The notes: generated from the sequence alone by a model not told the origin. A DNA stretch of 64,000 bases from an uncultured Ignavibacteria bacterium (GCA_937873695.1 CALMYL010000020.1:124001-188000); one strand, 5' to 3'; counted from the stretch's first letter, positions 43,668 through 52,491 are shown. A program made the numbers and translations.

Positions 43668-44411
43668 ATGTCACCCCAAATTGAAATATTGGAATTAATA
43701 CTGTTGTTTGCTGCAATCGCAGTTTTTACAGCCGGAATTGCAGGCTCCAGAATGAATCTGCAGGGGAAAAAATATTTTCGGTTATCATTTGTGGTAATAT
43801 TGGCACTTTCTGTGGTTATTATCCAAATGGCAGTGCTGACTTATTTAACAAAGTTTGAAATTTATTACGGATGGAACGCAGCAATAATGGTTTTTGCTAT
43901 TGCAGCAATTATCATATCGCCTTTCATTTTCAGAATAGCAGGCACATTAAGACCGGTCTTAAGGAGTTTTCCGGAAATGCGAAGGCAAAGCAAACCTGCA
44001 CTTCAGAATGCAGAAGAAGTTCCTGAATCTGTAGTTGATGAGCGGGCTGATTATGGGTCAAAATCTGCTGAAACGAAGCTTTCTGCTGAAATCACCGCAA
44101 TAACAGAGCTTGTTAATGACACAAAACCGTTTGGCATGGCACAGGATGAAATTAATCCAGAGAACGCAGCCGCAGAAAATATGACCGCAGATAAAGAAGA
44201 AAAATCAGCGGAGAAGCATATTGAGCCTGAAAACGAAAAAATAAAGGCTGCAGAATATCAGCTTGATTCTGATGTTACAGAAAAGGGCGCTGTTGAAAAG
44301 CTGCCAAAGACCAATAGCATAAAAAAATCACAGACCGGGAAACGTACACCCGTTAAGAAAGCACCTTCCCGGAAAACCGCTTCAAAAACAAAACGCCGCG
44401 GTAAGAAATGA
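43668..44411 (+). CDS. Membrane protein with acidic middle and Lys/Arg-rich tail
   Basis: 247 residues. Three membrane helices in the first 95 (LELILLFAAIAVFTAGIA, LSFVVILALSVVIIQMAVL, AAIMVFAIAAIIISPFIF), a Glu/Ala-rich linker, then a basic tail (KKSQTGKRTPVKKAPSRKTA). The tail resembles H1-like nucleic-acid-binding ends. Overlaps the lipoprotein gene by 4 bp. Function unknown. Confidence 0.6.
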   Translation: MSPQIEILELILLFAAIAVFTAGIAGSRMNLQGKKYFRLSFVVILALSVVIIQMAVLTYLTKFEIYYGWNAAIMVFAIAAIIISPFIFRIAGTLRPVLRSFPEMRRQSKPALQNAEEVPESVVDERADYGSKSAETKLSAEITAITELVNDTKPFGMAQDEINPENAAAENMTADKEEKSAEKHIEPENEKIKAAEYQLDSDVTEKGAVEKLPKTNSIKKSQTGKRTPVKKAPSRKTASKTKRRGKK

Positions 44412-45034
44412 AAAATATGAGTAAAATAACATTAATAATTGCTGCTGTTTTCACCCTAACTGCATTCAGCTGCAACTCGAGTGATACTAAATCTAAAATT
44501 GAAACCAAAAAATCTGAAAGCGGGAATTTTAATCCTTACTTTCCTTTGAAGGAAAACAACAAATGGGTATACATCAATGAAGCACCGCGCGAAGAGACGA
44601 TCACATTTACTGTTGAGATAAAGGATGTTAAAAAAGTTGAAAGTGGAATTCAGATGAAGGTCAGCTCGTTCCCCTATTTGACACAGGATAATGAAGAACG
44701 TACCCTGCTGGTTAAAAATAATGGTGAGATAGAAATAAATAATTACATGGGTACATCCGGTGTTATTATTCCTTCTCCTGACAATTTTAAGACAGGAAGC
44801 AAATGGAGCTTCGGAATATTCAATGCTTCTGTGAACAGTGAAAAGGAATTAGCTGTTACAGAAGACGGTACATATAACGACTGCATTTATGTGATGATGA
44901 CTGATGGTTTTACATTTTCATATGAAATGTGGTTTGTAAAAGATATTGGAATTGTTAAGTGGGGCGCAAACAGAACGAATCCCCCGCAGTTGACACCTAT
45001 TTATTACGTTTTAAAAGAACATAAGATAAATTGA
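44408..45034 (+). CDS. Lipoprotein of unknown function
   Basis: 208 residues (an ATG three codons in is also possible). Lipobox LTAFSC at about residue 22. The mature part has YFPLKENNKWVYINEAPREE, typical of a small Bacteroidota lipoprotein family with a 'pl..gn.W.Y' start. It sits 11 bp before the nuoJ-like gene. Confidence 0.65.
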   Translation: MKNMSKITLIIAAVFTLTAFSCNSSDTKSKIETKKSESGNFNPYFPLKENNKWVYINEAPREETITFTVEIKDVKKVESGIQMKVSSFPYLTQDNEERTLLVKNNGEIEINNYMGTSGVIIPSPDNFKTGSKWSFGIFNASVNSEKELAVTEDGTYNDCIYVMMTDGFTFSYEMWFVKDIGIVKWGANRTNPPQLTPIYYVLKEHKIN

Positions 45035-45045
45035 AATAAACAGTC

Positions 45046-45522
45046 TTGAAAGAAAGTCTATTCTATATCTTTGCTTCGGTTACTTTGCTGGCGGCGTTTT
45101 TTGCCGCATTTTCAGGGGAAGTCAAAACTTCACTTAAAGCAGCTGTATACCTAATGAGCGGTATTACCGGATTACTGCTGCTCCTGAACTTTCATCTTTT
45201 CGGTTTATTTTTGATCTTATTTTCATTACTTTTATTCTCACTTGTCATTCTGCTGAAGGAAAGAATTTCAGTTTATTTACATGATACCGGAGCCGTGGCA
45301 AAAGTTAATTTTGTTTCACTCCTCCTGATCAGTCTGATATCTGCCATACTAGCCGGGTTGCCCGGAGCGGCAAAATGGCCGCAGTTTGATATTATGTTCG
45401 GACCAAACTCTATTGGTTTGATATTTACAAAATATTTCGCAGCAATTTTAGGAATAGGGTTATTGGTTTCCGTGATCATATCAGCAGGTTATAATATTTT
45501 AAAGAATGAGGCTGCCGAATGA
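45046..45522 (+). CDS. nuoJ: NuoJ-like complex I membrane subunit (divergent)
   Basis: 158 residues from TTG, five helices. The end (FGPNSIGLIFTKYFAAILGI) matches the NuoJ 'iG..lf..y...fe..s' region, but with the usual Glu absent. The helix-3 region is far from consensus. Overlaps nuoK by 4 bp, as in nuo operons. See the findings on loss of proton-path residues. Confidence 0.7.
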   Translation: MKESLFYIFASVTLLAAFFAAFSGEVKTSLKAAVYLMSGITGLLLLLNFHLFGLFLILFSLLLFSLVILLKERISVYLHDTGAVAKVNFVSLLLISLISAILAGLPGAAKWPQFDIMFGPNSIGLIFTKYFAAILGIGLLVSVIISAGYNILKNEAAE

Positions 45523-45821
45523 CAGGAATCAACTATTATATATTCATTTCTGCTTTGGTATTCGGTTTAGGGCTGTACACATTGCTGACCGCTAAAGAGG
45601 CAATCCGAGTTATAATTGCGCTGGTTATGCTTTTTTCGGCGTCACTGATAAATATTGCTGCATTCAGCGGCTTTTGGGGATTCAATCCCGAAGGTCAGTT
45701 GATAATGTTTGCAGTAACAACGGTATGTTTATTAAATTTAGCCGCAGGTATAGTTTTGTTTGTGAACAATTTTAAAATGTATAAAAATAACTTGATAAAA
45801 GAGCCTGATCCCGTTGAGTGA
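45519..45821 (+). CDS. nuoK: NuoK-like complex I membrane subunit lacking key Glu
   Basis: 100 residues, three helices, typical NuoK length. Layout matches ('YYIFISALVFGLGLY', 'MLFSASLINIAAFSG', 'EGQLIMFAVTTVCLLNLAAG'). The two buried Glu essential for proton transfer in NuoK (near 36 and 72) are Val36 and Asn73 here. Overlaps the next gene by 8 bp. Confidence 0.75.
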   Translation: MTGINYYIFISALVFGLGLYTLLTAKEAIRVIIALVMLFSASLINIAAFSGFWGFNPEGQLIMFAVTTVCLLNLAAGIVLFVNNFKMYKNNLIKEPDPVE

Positions 45822-46245
45822 CTTATTCATAAATACTACTGCCTATTTTATAATTGCGGTTATAGTTTATATTGCTGCCGTAATTTTCTTTATCATGCTG
45901 ATTTCCCCGCGGGCAAGGAAAATAGCAGGCGAATATTTGGAGAAAATATCCAAAACAATAACGCATCAAAAATTCTACAGTTCTCTAAAGACTAGTTTTG
46001 CAAAATACCTGGCAAAGCCGCTTGGAAAAGCCATTTCAATTGTCTTTAGGTTTGTTTCAAATATTTCAGTTTACTTAAGAAAAGCTGAGGAAATCTTTAC
46101 ATCGAAAATACTTCCTCTAACAATAGAACCTGTAAATATTGCTTCGCTGCTTGTTAGAAAAGCGTATACAGATAGTCAAACTGCCGTCATAACAGTTTTG
46201 GCGAGCTTAATTGTGGCATTTTATTTCATTTTAACTGTTTTCTAA
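45814..46245 (+). CDS. Membrane protein in the place of NuoL/NuoM
   Basis: 143 residues from TTG. Helix near residues 10-32 and at the C-terminus (AVITVLASLIVAFYFILTVF), with a basic amphipathic middle. It may be the C-terminal part of a NuoL-type protein (long amphipathic helix plus last helix), or a new subunit. No antiporter core is present. Confidence 0.5.
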   Translation: MSDLFINTTAYFIIAVIVYIAAVIFFIMLISPRARKIAGEYLEKISKTITHQKFYSSLKTSFAKYLAKPLGKAISIVFRFVSNISVYLRKAEEIFTSKILPLTIEPVNIASLLVRKAYTDSQTAVITVLASLIVAFYFILTVF

Positions 46246-46272
46246 AATTGTTATTATTGCAGTTTAGTACTT

Positions 46273-46423
46273 GCCGACATGGCGGAATTGTCCGAACTCA
46301 CTTTAACAAGTTAAAGCAAGTCGAGCGCTCTAAAACTCAAAATCCAGTAATGGCAACATTGTAACGGTGAGAGTCCTTGACTTACAGAGCTGCGGCAGCA
46401 GCGAAGGAAGTCGTTTGGCGGTG
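46273..46423 (+). pseudogene. Degenerate tRNA-Leu copy A with arm insertions
   Basis: Matches the tRNA-Leu at 46493-46576 at both ends and over the anticodon/variable arm (ACTCAAAATC, TAATGGCAACATTGTAACGG). It carries a CTTTAAC/GTTAAAG hairpin insertion in the D arm and a GACTT/AAGTC hairpin insertion between T stem and acceptor. Anticodon-stem pairing is lost. Not a working tRNA. Confidence 0.8.
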
Positions 46424-46492
46424 AAAACATTTTGAGAGTAAAAAGTTTTTTACAGTAAGTATATACAGTTCATTTAATTTAAAGTTGTACAT

Positions 46493-46576
46493 GCCGCCAT
46501 GGCGGAATTGGTAGACGCGCTAGACTCAAAATCTAGTAATGGCAACATTGTAACGGTTCGAGTCCGTTTGGCGGTA
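46493..46576 (+). tRNA. tRNA-Leu (anticodon CAA)
   Basis: 84 nt class II tRNA: acceptor GCCGCCA/TGGCGGT (first pair G-T), anticodon stem CTAGA/TCTAG around CTCAAAA, long variable arm, T stem AACGG/CCGTT with loop TTCGAGT, discriminator A. CCA not encoded. Intact, and flanked by three degenerate copies. Confidence 0.96.
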
Positions 46577-46590
46577 CAGATATTAGTTAA

Positions 46591-46728
46591 GCGTGGAATT
46601 GTCGAAACTTTCTTTAACAAGTTAAAGCAAGTCAAGCGCACTAAGTTACAAAACCTGGTAATGGTTACATTGTAAGGGTGAGAGTCCTTGACTTAAAACG
46701 CTTTAGCGGAGGAAGTCGTTTGGCGGTA
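46591..46728 (+). pseudogene. Degenerate tRNA-Leu copy B with arm insertions
   Basis: Same CTTTAAC/GTTAAAG insertion in the D arm and GACTT/AAGTC hairpin (46690-46717) before the 3' acceptor TGGCGGTA. The 5' acceptor is lost and the anticodon stem is broken. Confidence 0.78.
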
Positions 46729-46743
46729 CAAATATTATTATAA

Positions 46744-46914
46744 GTGCGGAATTGATAGAAACTTTCAACTGCTCCGCAGTCGCAAGTCATAGCTTTCCAC
46801 TGGTACTTAGATAAAGCTTAAGCGCGCAAAGACTCAAAATCCGGTCATTGCCACATTATAACGGTTCGACTCCCTGACTTAAAACGCTTTAGCGGAGGAA
46901 GTCGTTTGGCGGTA
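46744..46914 (+). pseudogene. Degenerate tRNA-Leu copy C with larger D-arm insertion
   Basis: Keeps GACTCAAAATC and ACGGTTCGACTCC, plus the same 3' hairpin insertion and TGGCGGTA end as copy B. The D-arm insertion is longer and contains ACTGC/GCAGT pairing. Ends 20 bp before the GIY-YIG start. Confidence 0.78.
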
Positions 46915-46934
46915 CAAATCTTAAATCTTCATTT

Positions 46935-47207
46935 ATGAGTAAATTCTTTGTCTATTGCCTGTATTCTGATCTGCATGACAGGCTGTATATTGGACAGACA
47001 AATAATATTGAAAAAAGATTTAAGCAGCATAGTGATGGCAAAGTGCTTTCAACAAAGAAGTTCCTTCCTTACAGAATAATTTATTTTGAAGAAGTACCTG
47101 ACCGCTCTTCAGCGTTCCGGCGTGAAAAAGAATTGAAGGTTTCATCCAAAAGAAAGTTTTTAAGAAAATTGATCAATCACAATATAATTGAGCCAGGAAA
47201 CAATTAA
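46935..47207 (+). CDS. GIY-YIG endonuclease domain protein
   Basis: 90 residues, a stand-alone GIY-YIG domain: FVYCLYSDLHDRLYIGQTNN with the YIG motif, then R32 and FRREKELK. Small proteins of this group (UPF0213/URI type) are common in Bacteroidota. It lies between the tRNA-Leu array and nuoN; its last 20 bp overlap the nuoN start. It may be linked to spread of the tRNA-derived repeats; inferred only. Confidence 0.8.
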   Translation: MSKFFVYCLYSDLHDRLYIGQTNNIEKRFKQHSDGKVLSTKKFLPYRIIYFEEVPDRSSAFRREKELKVSSKRKFLRKLINHNIIEPGNN

Positions 47208-48639
47208 TATTCTTTTCAATTTTCTACCTGAAATAACAGCAGCCCTGACAGTTTTAATACTTAACATATTTACCGGTTCGGATAAAAAAGGAACCCGTTT
47301 AACTTATTACATTTTTGTCATAGGAATAGTGGCCTCGGCAATGTTCAGTTTTGCACAGGCGTATTACGCTCCTCAGCAATTGCTCTCGGGAATGTTCTGT
47401 GCGGATCATTATTCATACGCGGGCAGAGCAATAATGAGCTCGGTTATGGCAATATCAGCAGTGTCTTTTTTCGGCGGCAAAAGCAAACCGCACGAGCTTT
47501 CGCTTTCGCTGGTTTCTTATGCAGGAGCTTTACTTACCGTAAGTGCTTCAAATATATTCATGCTTTTTATTTCAATGCAGGTCATGCTGATTCCCCTTTA
47601 CTTGCTGACGCACTACACAATAAAACCTGTAATCAGGTATTTTGTGTTCAGTTCTTTGTTCACAGCCATAATGCTGTACGGTATTACACTTCTTTATGGT
47701 TTAACCGGCTCAGGTGAGTATACGTCTATTTCCAAATTCCTTTCTTTCAATCCTTTTAATACGCTCATTCTTGTTTTATCTTTTGTTCTGATCATCACCG
47801 GATTGGCGTTTGTTTCCTTACTTGCACCGTTTAACTTAAGTTTCCCCGTGTTCAGCAATAAGCTAAAGAATGCTCACCTGGTGCAATTCACAATTATCAA
47901 TGTTACCGCGGTTCTGTTTGCAGCGGGCAGGTTTATTTATACCGCATTTCAGGATCACAACACCTTTATCACAACTGCCGGGAATATAAGTTTCATTGGC
48001 GGAGTGAACTGGAAGTTAATGCTTGCGGTGATCTCGGTTTGTTCAATCCTTGCCGGTAACCTGGTAATATTATGGCAATATGACCTGAAGAAGATAACAG
48101 TATATATAATTATTTCACAAACAGGATATCTGCTTACCGGGATAATTTCTGGTTCACAACAGGGGCTTGCAGCAATGTTGGCCGGCGCCGTGATTCTTGC
48201 CGTAAATTCCATTGGGCTGTTTTATTGTGTTGAACTCATTAACTCACGCTATAATGTAACTGAAACTTCGGGGCTAAAGGGGCTTGGAAGAAGTGACAAA
48301 TTACTGTTTATTGCATTCATATTTTTTCTTTCATCATCCGCCGGGTTTCCGCTTACCTCCGGCTTTAACTCCAAACTTATTTTATATTCGCTTCCCGGTA
48401 TGCAAGGCTATTTTTGGCTCATAGCAGCGGGAATTTTTTCATCGGCAGTATTTCTGTTCTTCATATTCAGACTATTAGTAGTTTTGTTTACCGGTAAAAA
48501 TGCCCAAAATCCCCCTAAAATTGGAACGGGACCCCTCATTATATTGTTAATTCTGTTGTTTCCTGCGATATTCTTTAGTATTTTTATTTCCCCACTTTTG
48601 AACTGGGCAAATTATTGTTCAAATCTATTCGGAATTTAA
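47188..48639 (+). CDS. nuoN: NuoN-like antiporter-type subunit lacking key charged residues
   Basis: 483 residues from TTG 47188, inside the GIY-YIG gene; about 14 helices. Homology to NuoN is clear over 'LIPLYLLTHYTIKPVIRYFV' and 'GLAFVSLLAPFNLSFP'. Where NuoN has Glu in helix 5, Lys in 'GFK....PFH' and Lys in the next helix, this protein has Gln131, Val209 and Val239, and the His of PFH is Asn216. The later Lys (SGFNSKLILY) is kept. It may be structural without pumping. Confidence 0.78.
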   Translation: MSQETINILFNFLPEITAALTVLILNIFTGSDKKGTRLTYYIFVIGIVASAMFSFAQAYYAPQQLLSGMFCADHYSYAGRAIMSSVMAISAVSFFGGKSKPHELSLSLVSYAGALLTVSASNIFMLFISMQVMLIPLYLLTHYTIKPVIRYFVFSSLFTAIMLYGITLLYGLTGSGEYTSISKFLSFNPFNTLILVLSFVLIITGLAFVSLLAPFNLSFPVFSNKLKNAHLVQFTIINVTAVLFAAGRFIYTAFQDHNTFITTAGNISFIGGVNWKLMLAVISVCSILAGNLVILWQYDLKKITVYIIISQTGYLLTGIISGSQQGLAAMLAGAVILAVNSIGLFYCVELINSRYNVTETSGLKGLGRSDKLLFIAFIFFLSSSAGFPLTSGFNSKLILYSLPGMQGYFWLIAAGIFSSAVFLFFIFRLLVVLFTGKNAQNPPKIGTGPLIILLILLFPAIFFSIFISPLLNWANYCSNLFGI

Positions 48640-48663
48640 AGAAATAGTAACGTATATGTGGTA

Positions 48664-48694
48664 TTGTTAACATACACCATTTATACTATGTTTA
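48664..48694 (+). promoter_or_regulatory. Probable glmS promoter
   Basis: TTG (48664), 20 bases, TATGTTTA (48687-48694), one base off TAnnTTTG. Confidence 0.5.
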
Positions 48695-48738
48695 CTGGTA
48701 AATAAGTCCGATTTTTAAACATTTAAACAAATAAATTA

Positions 48739-50583
48739 ATGTGTGGTATTGTTGCATATTTAGGTAATAAACAGGCACTTCCGATCATTTTAAGCGGTTT
48801 GAAGAAGCTTGAATACAGGGGATATGATTCCGCCGGTGTTGCGCTTATGTTTGATAACGAAATAGCCGTCAGGAAAACCGCAGGTAAGGTAACTGATCTC
48901 GAAAATCTTTTGGGCACCAACGGGTACGATCAAAACGCCAGCATAGGTTTTGGCCATACACGCTGGGCTACACACGGTGAGCCCAATAACCGCAATGCAC
49001 ACCCTATATTTGATGAAGGCAACGAAATAGTTGTAATTCACAACGGCATTATCGAAAATTACAGCGTACTTAAAACAAGACTTGAACGCGAAGGATACCA
49101 GTTCATAACTGATACCGATACTGAGTGCCTTGTGCATTTAATTCGCTCACACTACAAAAACGTAATGGATTTTGAAACCGCGGTTAGACTTGCTCTTGCT
49201 GAAGTTGACGGAACATACGGAATGTGCGTGCTTTCAAAATTCGACCCCGACAAAATTATCGCAGCAAGAAAAGGCTCACCGTTAGTTCTAGGTGTTGGCG
49301 AGGGCGAGTTCATTATCGCATCTGATGCGACAGCAATTGTACCATACACCCGCCAGGTGCTTTACCTGATGGATGGCGAAATGGTTATTTGCGATAAAGA
49401 TAAGTTTGAGATCAAGACAATACATGATGAAGTAATAGAGCGTGAGCTTGAAGAGATTACATTTGATCTTGAAGAGATAGAAAAAGGCGGATATGAACAT
49501 TTCATGCTCAAGGAGATTAATGAGCAGCCTGAATCTATCACAAACACAATGCGCGGAAGGATAATTAAGGAGAACGGACTTGTTAAGCTTGGCGGCTTAA
49601 TGAACGTTACCGATAAATTAAAATTCGCGCCAAGGATAATTATTTCAGCATGCGGAACGGCATGGCATGCCGGTTTGGTTGGCGAATATATGATAGAACA
49701 GATGTGTAAAATTCCCGTTGAGGTTGAATACGCATCGGAGTTCCGTTACCGCAACCCGGTAATTTACCCCAACGATATAATGTTCGTTATCAGCCAGAGC
49801 GGTGAAACCGCTGATACACTTGCAGCGCTTAAAGAAGCAAAATCACGAGGCGCTGATGTGTATGGCATAGTAAATGTTGTTGGAAGCACTATCGCAAGGG
49901 AAACACATGCGGGGGTATACACTCACGCGGGACCCGAAATTGGTGTTGCTTCAACAAAAGCGTTCACTTCACAGCTTACGGGACTTGCGCTCATATCGCT
50001 TATGATAGCGCAGTACAGAAATTCACTGCCTGCACATGAAATTAAGGAAATTACTGATGAACTGCTGAGAATTCCCGAGAAAATAAAAGAAATACTTACT
50101 TTAAACGATAAGATACTTGAAATTGCAAAAGTATTTAAGTTCTGCCAGCACATGTTATACCTGGGCAGAGGTTATAACTTCCCTGTTGCGCTTGAAGGCG
50201 CATTAAAGCTTAAGGAAATATCATACATTCACGCCGAAGGATATCCAGCGGCTGAAATGAAACATGGTCCGATTGCTTTAATTGACCAGAATATGCCGGT
50301 AATTGTGATTGCACCTAAGGATTCAACTTACGAGAAAGTAATTTCAAATATCCGCGAAGTTAAGGCAAGAAAAGGCGTTGTGATAACTATCACCGATTTT
50401 GACAGCGATAGCCACATCGAAGAGTACTCTGATTACATCATTAAGATTCCTCATACTTTGGAGATGCTCTCCCCTATTTTAACGACTATCCCGCTGCAGA
50501 TGCTTGCATACCACTTAGCGGTGCTGAGGGGCTGTAATGTTGACCAGCCGCGCAACCTGGCAAAGAGCGTTACTGTGGAATAA
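48739..50583 (+). CDS. glmS: Glutamine-fructose-6-phosphate aminotransferase
   Basis: 614 residues. N-terminal class II glutaminase with nucleophile Cys2 (MCGIVAYLG), GHTRWATHGEP and NGIIENY; then two SIS domains (ISACGTAWHAGL, SQSGETADT, GRGYNFPVALEGALKLKEIS) and the usual LAKSVTVE end. Makes glucosamine-6-phosphate for cell-wall and LPS precursors. Own promoter and terminator. No GlmS ribozyme seen upstream. Confidence 0.97.
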   Translation: MCGIVAYLGNKQALPIILSGLKKLEYRGYDSAGVALMFDNEIAVRKTAGKVTDLENLLGTNGYDQNASIGFGHTRWATHGEPNNRNAHPIFDEGNEIVVIHNGIIENYSVLKTRLEREGYQFITDTDTECLVHLIRSHYKNVMDFETAVRLALAEVDGTYGMCVLSKFDPDKIIAARKGSPLVLGVGEGEFIIASDATAIVPYTRQVLYLMDGEMVICDKDKFEIKTIHDEVIERELEEITFDLEEIEKGGYEHFMLKEINEQPESITNTMRGRIIKENGLVKLGGLMNVTDKLKFAPRIIISACGTAWHAGLVGEYMIEQMCKIPVEVEYASEFRYRNPVIYPNDIMFVISQSGETADTLAALKEAKSRGADVYGIVNVVGSTIARETHAGVYTHAGPEIGVASTKAFTSQLTGLALISLMIAQYRNSLPAHEIKEITDELLRIPEKIKEILTLNDKILEIAKVFKFCQHMLYLGRGYNFPVALEGALKLKEISYIHAEGYPAAEMKHGPIALIDQNMPVIVIAPKDSTYEKVISNIREVKARKGVVITITDFDSDSHIEEYSDYIIKIPHTLEMLSPILTTIPLQMLAYHLAVLRGCNVDQPRNLAKSVTVE

Positions 50584-50640
50584 AAATAATTGTTGAAAAA
50601 TACTGTCTGAGAAACCAGTTTTTCAATTAATTAAATGAAG

Positions 50641-50663
50641 CCCGGCGAAAGCCGGGTTTTTTT
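50641..50663 (+). terminator. Rho-independent terminator of glmS
   Basis: CCCGGC-GAAA-GCCGGG (GNRA loop) then seven T. Confidence 0.92.
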
Positions 50664-50695
50664 ATTTCATTGTTCAAAAAACTTGAATTATGTGA

Positions 50696-50726
50696 TTGAC
50701 AAATCTATATTACCATATTATTTTTG
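50696..50726 (+). promoter_or_regulatory. Bacteroidota-type promoter
   Basis: TTG (50696), 20 bases, TATTTTTG (50719-50726), exact fit. Leader of about 30 bp to ATG 50765. Confidence 0.7.
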
Positions 50727-50764
50727 TATAAATAACTTAAAGCACAATGACAACATTGTAGAAA

Positions 50765-51415
50765 ATGAACCTTAATACCTTAAAATATTTTACAATTTTA
50801 TTACTTTCCATTTGTTCCTTAAATGCTTCTAATTCCTATGGTCAAGAATCTATAAAATTAAACCCTCACACAACAGATCTTTCGCACATAAAATTAAGAC
50901 TTAAAACAGAAAAGAATTATTCTGTTTTTTCGTTTTGTGTAAAGACATCTCGAAAATACAACACTGTAAATCGTACTTCAAACAATCTTAAGCATTTTCC
51001 GTTTGGGTTTGGGATTAATGTTGGGATTGGTATGGATTTTAAACAGAAATTAATAACACCAGGGATCATTGGCAATTTCAATATTAATCTATCAGAAAGA
51101 ATATTTTTCTTTCAATTAGAATATGGTTCGTTTTTTGAAAGTGATTTAGAAACAAATACTTCATATTTATCTTTAGGAATAAAATATAAATTCTTAAAAT
51201 CAAAAAAAAATAATCTGTATTTACATCCTGCAATATTCGGGACCTGGAATAAATCTGGGGGAGGAGGAATTGGTGGAGGATTCTCCGGGTTTTTAGCAAT
51301 AAACTATTTGTACTCAACTACGGATTATTTTGGAATTGGCGTAAGTTTGAAATATCCATTTGGAAGTTTTCGTAATATCTTATTAACAATAGGCTTTCAA
51401 TTATTAACCAATTAA
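50765..51415 (+). CDS. Secreted protein, likely small outer-membrane barrel
   Basis: 216 residues. Signal peptide (LLLSICSLNASNSYGQ). The mature part has alternating strands and Gly-rich turns (FGFGINVGIGMDFKQKLITP, YLSLGIKYKFL, YFGIGVSLKYPFGSF), ending IGFQLLTN: barrel-like. More AT-rich than its neighbours, next to an IS remnant, so possibly acquired. Confidence 0.65.
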   Translation: MNLNTLKYFTILLLSICSLNASNSYGQESIKLNPHTTDLSHIKLRLKTEKNYSVFSFCVKTSRKYNTVNRTSNNLKHFPFGFGINVGIGMDFKQKLITPGIIGNFNINLSERIFFFQLEYGSFFESDLETNTSYLSLGIKYKFLKSKKNNLYLHPAIFGTWNKSGGGGIGGGFSGFLAINYLYSTTDYFGIGVSLKYPFGSFRNILLTIGFQLLTN

Positions 51416-51431
51416 CTAAAAGAGGCAAAAA

Positions 51432-51575
51432 ATGAAACTCTTAAAGACTTTACTAATTACTTGCACTTTTTATATGTAACAAATTTATGTTCACAAAACG
51501 ACCATGTTCAGGATGCACACAAACATGTTGTCAAGGAAGCTTTGGAATGCCCTCAAAAAAATGGACAAAAAATTA
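51432..51575 (+). pseudogene. Frameshifted small secreted-protein remnant
   Basis: MKLLKTLLITCTFYM stops after 15 codons; another frame continues with CSQNDHVQDAHKHVVKEALE. Read together they look like a signal peptide and mature part broken by a frameshift, then cut by the IS3 remnant at 51573. Low certainty. Confidence 0.3.
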
Positions 51576-51848
51576 AGAGTGATAATTTAAGTTTTCAAAT
51601 TCTACAGGAGAAAGATAATTCAGTTTAGAATGTCTCCTGTAGCGGTTATAAAATATTTCTATGTATTCAAAAATCTGCTGCTTTGCTTCTTCCCTTGTTA
51701 AAAAATAATTCCTGTAAATAAATTCTTTTTTTAATGTTGCAAAAAATGATTCTACTGCTGCATTGTCATAACAGTTTCCTTTATAACTCATGCTTTGAGT
51801 AATATTGTTTTCATTAAGAAGCTGTCTGTATCTGATGCTTGCGTATTT
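51573..51848 (-). pseudogene. IS3-family transposase, C-terminal remnant
   Basis: KYASIRYRQLLNENNITQSM, GNCYDNAAVESFFATLKKE, NRYRRHSKLNYLSPVEFE: the last third of an IS3-type OrfB, including the final catalytic Glu (VESFF). The first two catalytic Asp and OrfA are missing; no inverted ends found. Confidence 0.88.
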
Positions 51849-51926
51849 CCCCATTGTTGGTATTGCCTGTTTTGTTTCTAAGTTTATCAACATCATAAAA
51901 CTAAAAACGTGACAACAAATAATCAA

Positions 51927-52491
51927 TTAATATTAATGTACAGATGGTTTATTAAGAGAACACATAAATGCATTATTTAATGGTACTGGCAATTAAGGCA
52001 ACAGAAAAAAAATAATTTAGCAATCTTTACTGAGAGACATTTCATCAGATTTCCATCTAATTTAATACAAAAATTTCTAGATTTAACATATTGAATTTAT
52101 TATTGCTAAAAATTGAACATAGTTATCAATTTACTTTTGTGTATCAAGGTCATTTGTATATAACTATCAAACAACTTGCATTTTAGCACAAAATAATATA
52201 TCTTTGGTATAAATTCCTACAATTAATGGCTATTATTCCTACACGATTGTGCGCCATTATCCTACAATAATGAATAAATGAAACATTTAACAATATTCTG
52301 TTAATTGGGCAATTACTTAAAAATTAAATCAGTCCTATTCATAAATACAATCATTTAGGTTTTCATTTTTAATATAAGTTACTCCAGTATATACATAAAT
52401 GATCTAAATGAATCATTATTTACTAATTGTTTTTCAAAATGACTAATATATAATTAGCAAAAATGTAAATTTAATAATTAATAAAAATCAA
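51927..52491. other. AT-rich non-coding stretch
   Basis: No gene, RNA or clear terminator recognised. Strongly AT-rich, probably decayed IS flank and the leader of the T9SS cargo gene. Confidence 0.5.

Noticed and set aside
46273-46914. Degenerate copies as working tRNAs or introns of tRNA-Leu
   Set aside because: Anticodon stems are broken and one copy lacks a 5' acceptor; insertions are not at the usual intron site.
48640-48738. GlmS ribozyme upstream of glmS
   Set aside because: The leader is short and lacks the ribozyme core; a protein-coding promoter fits instead.
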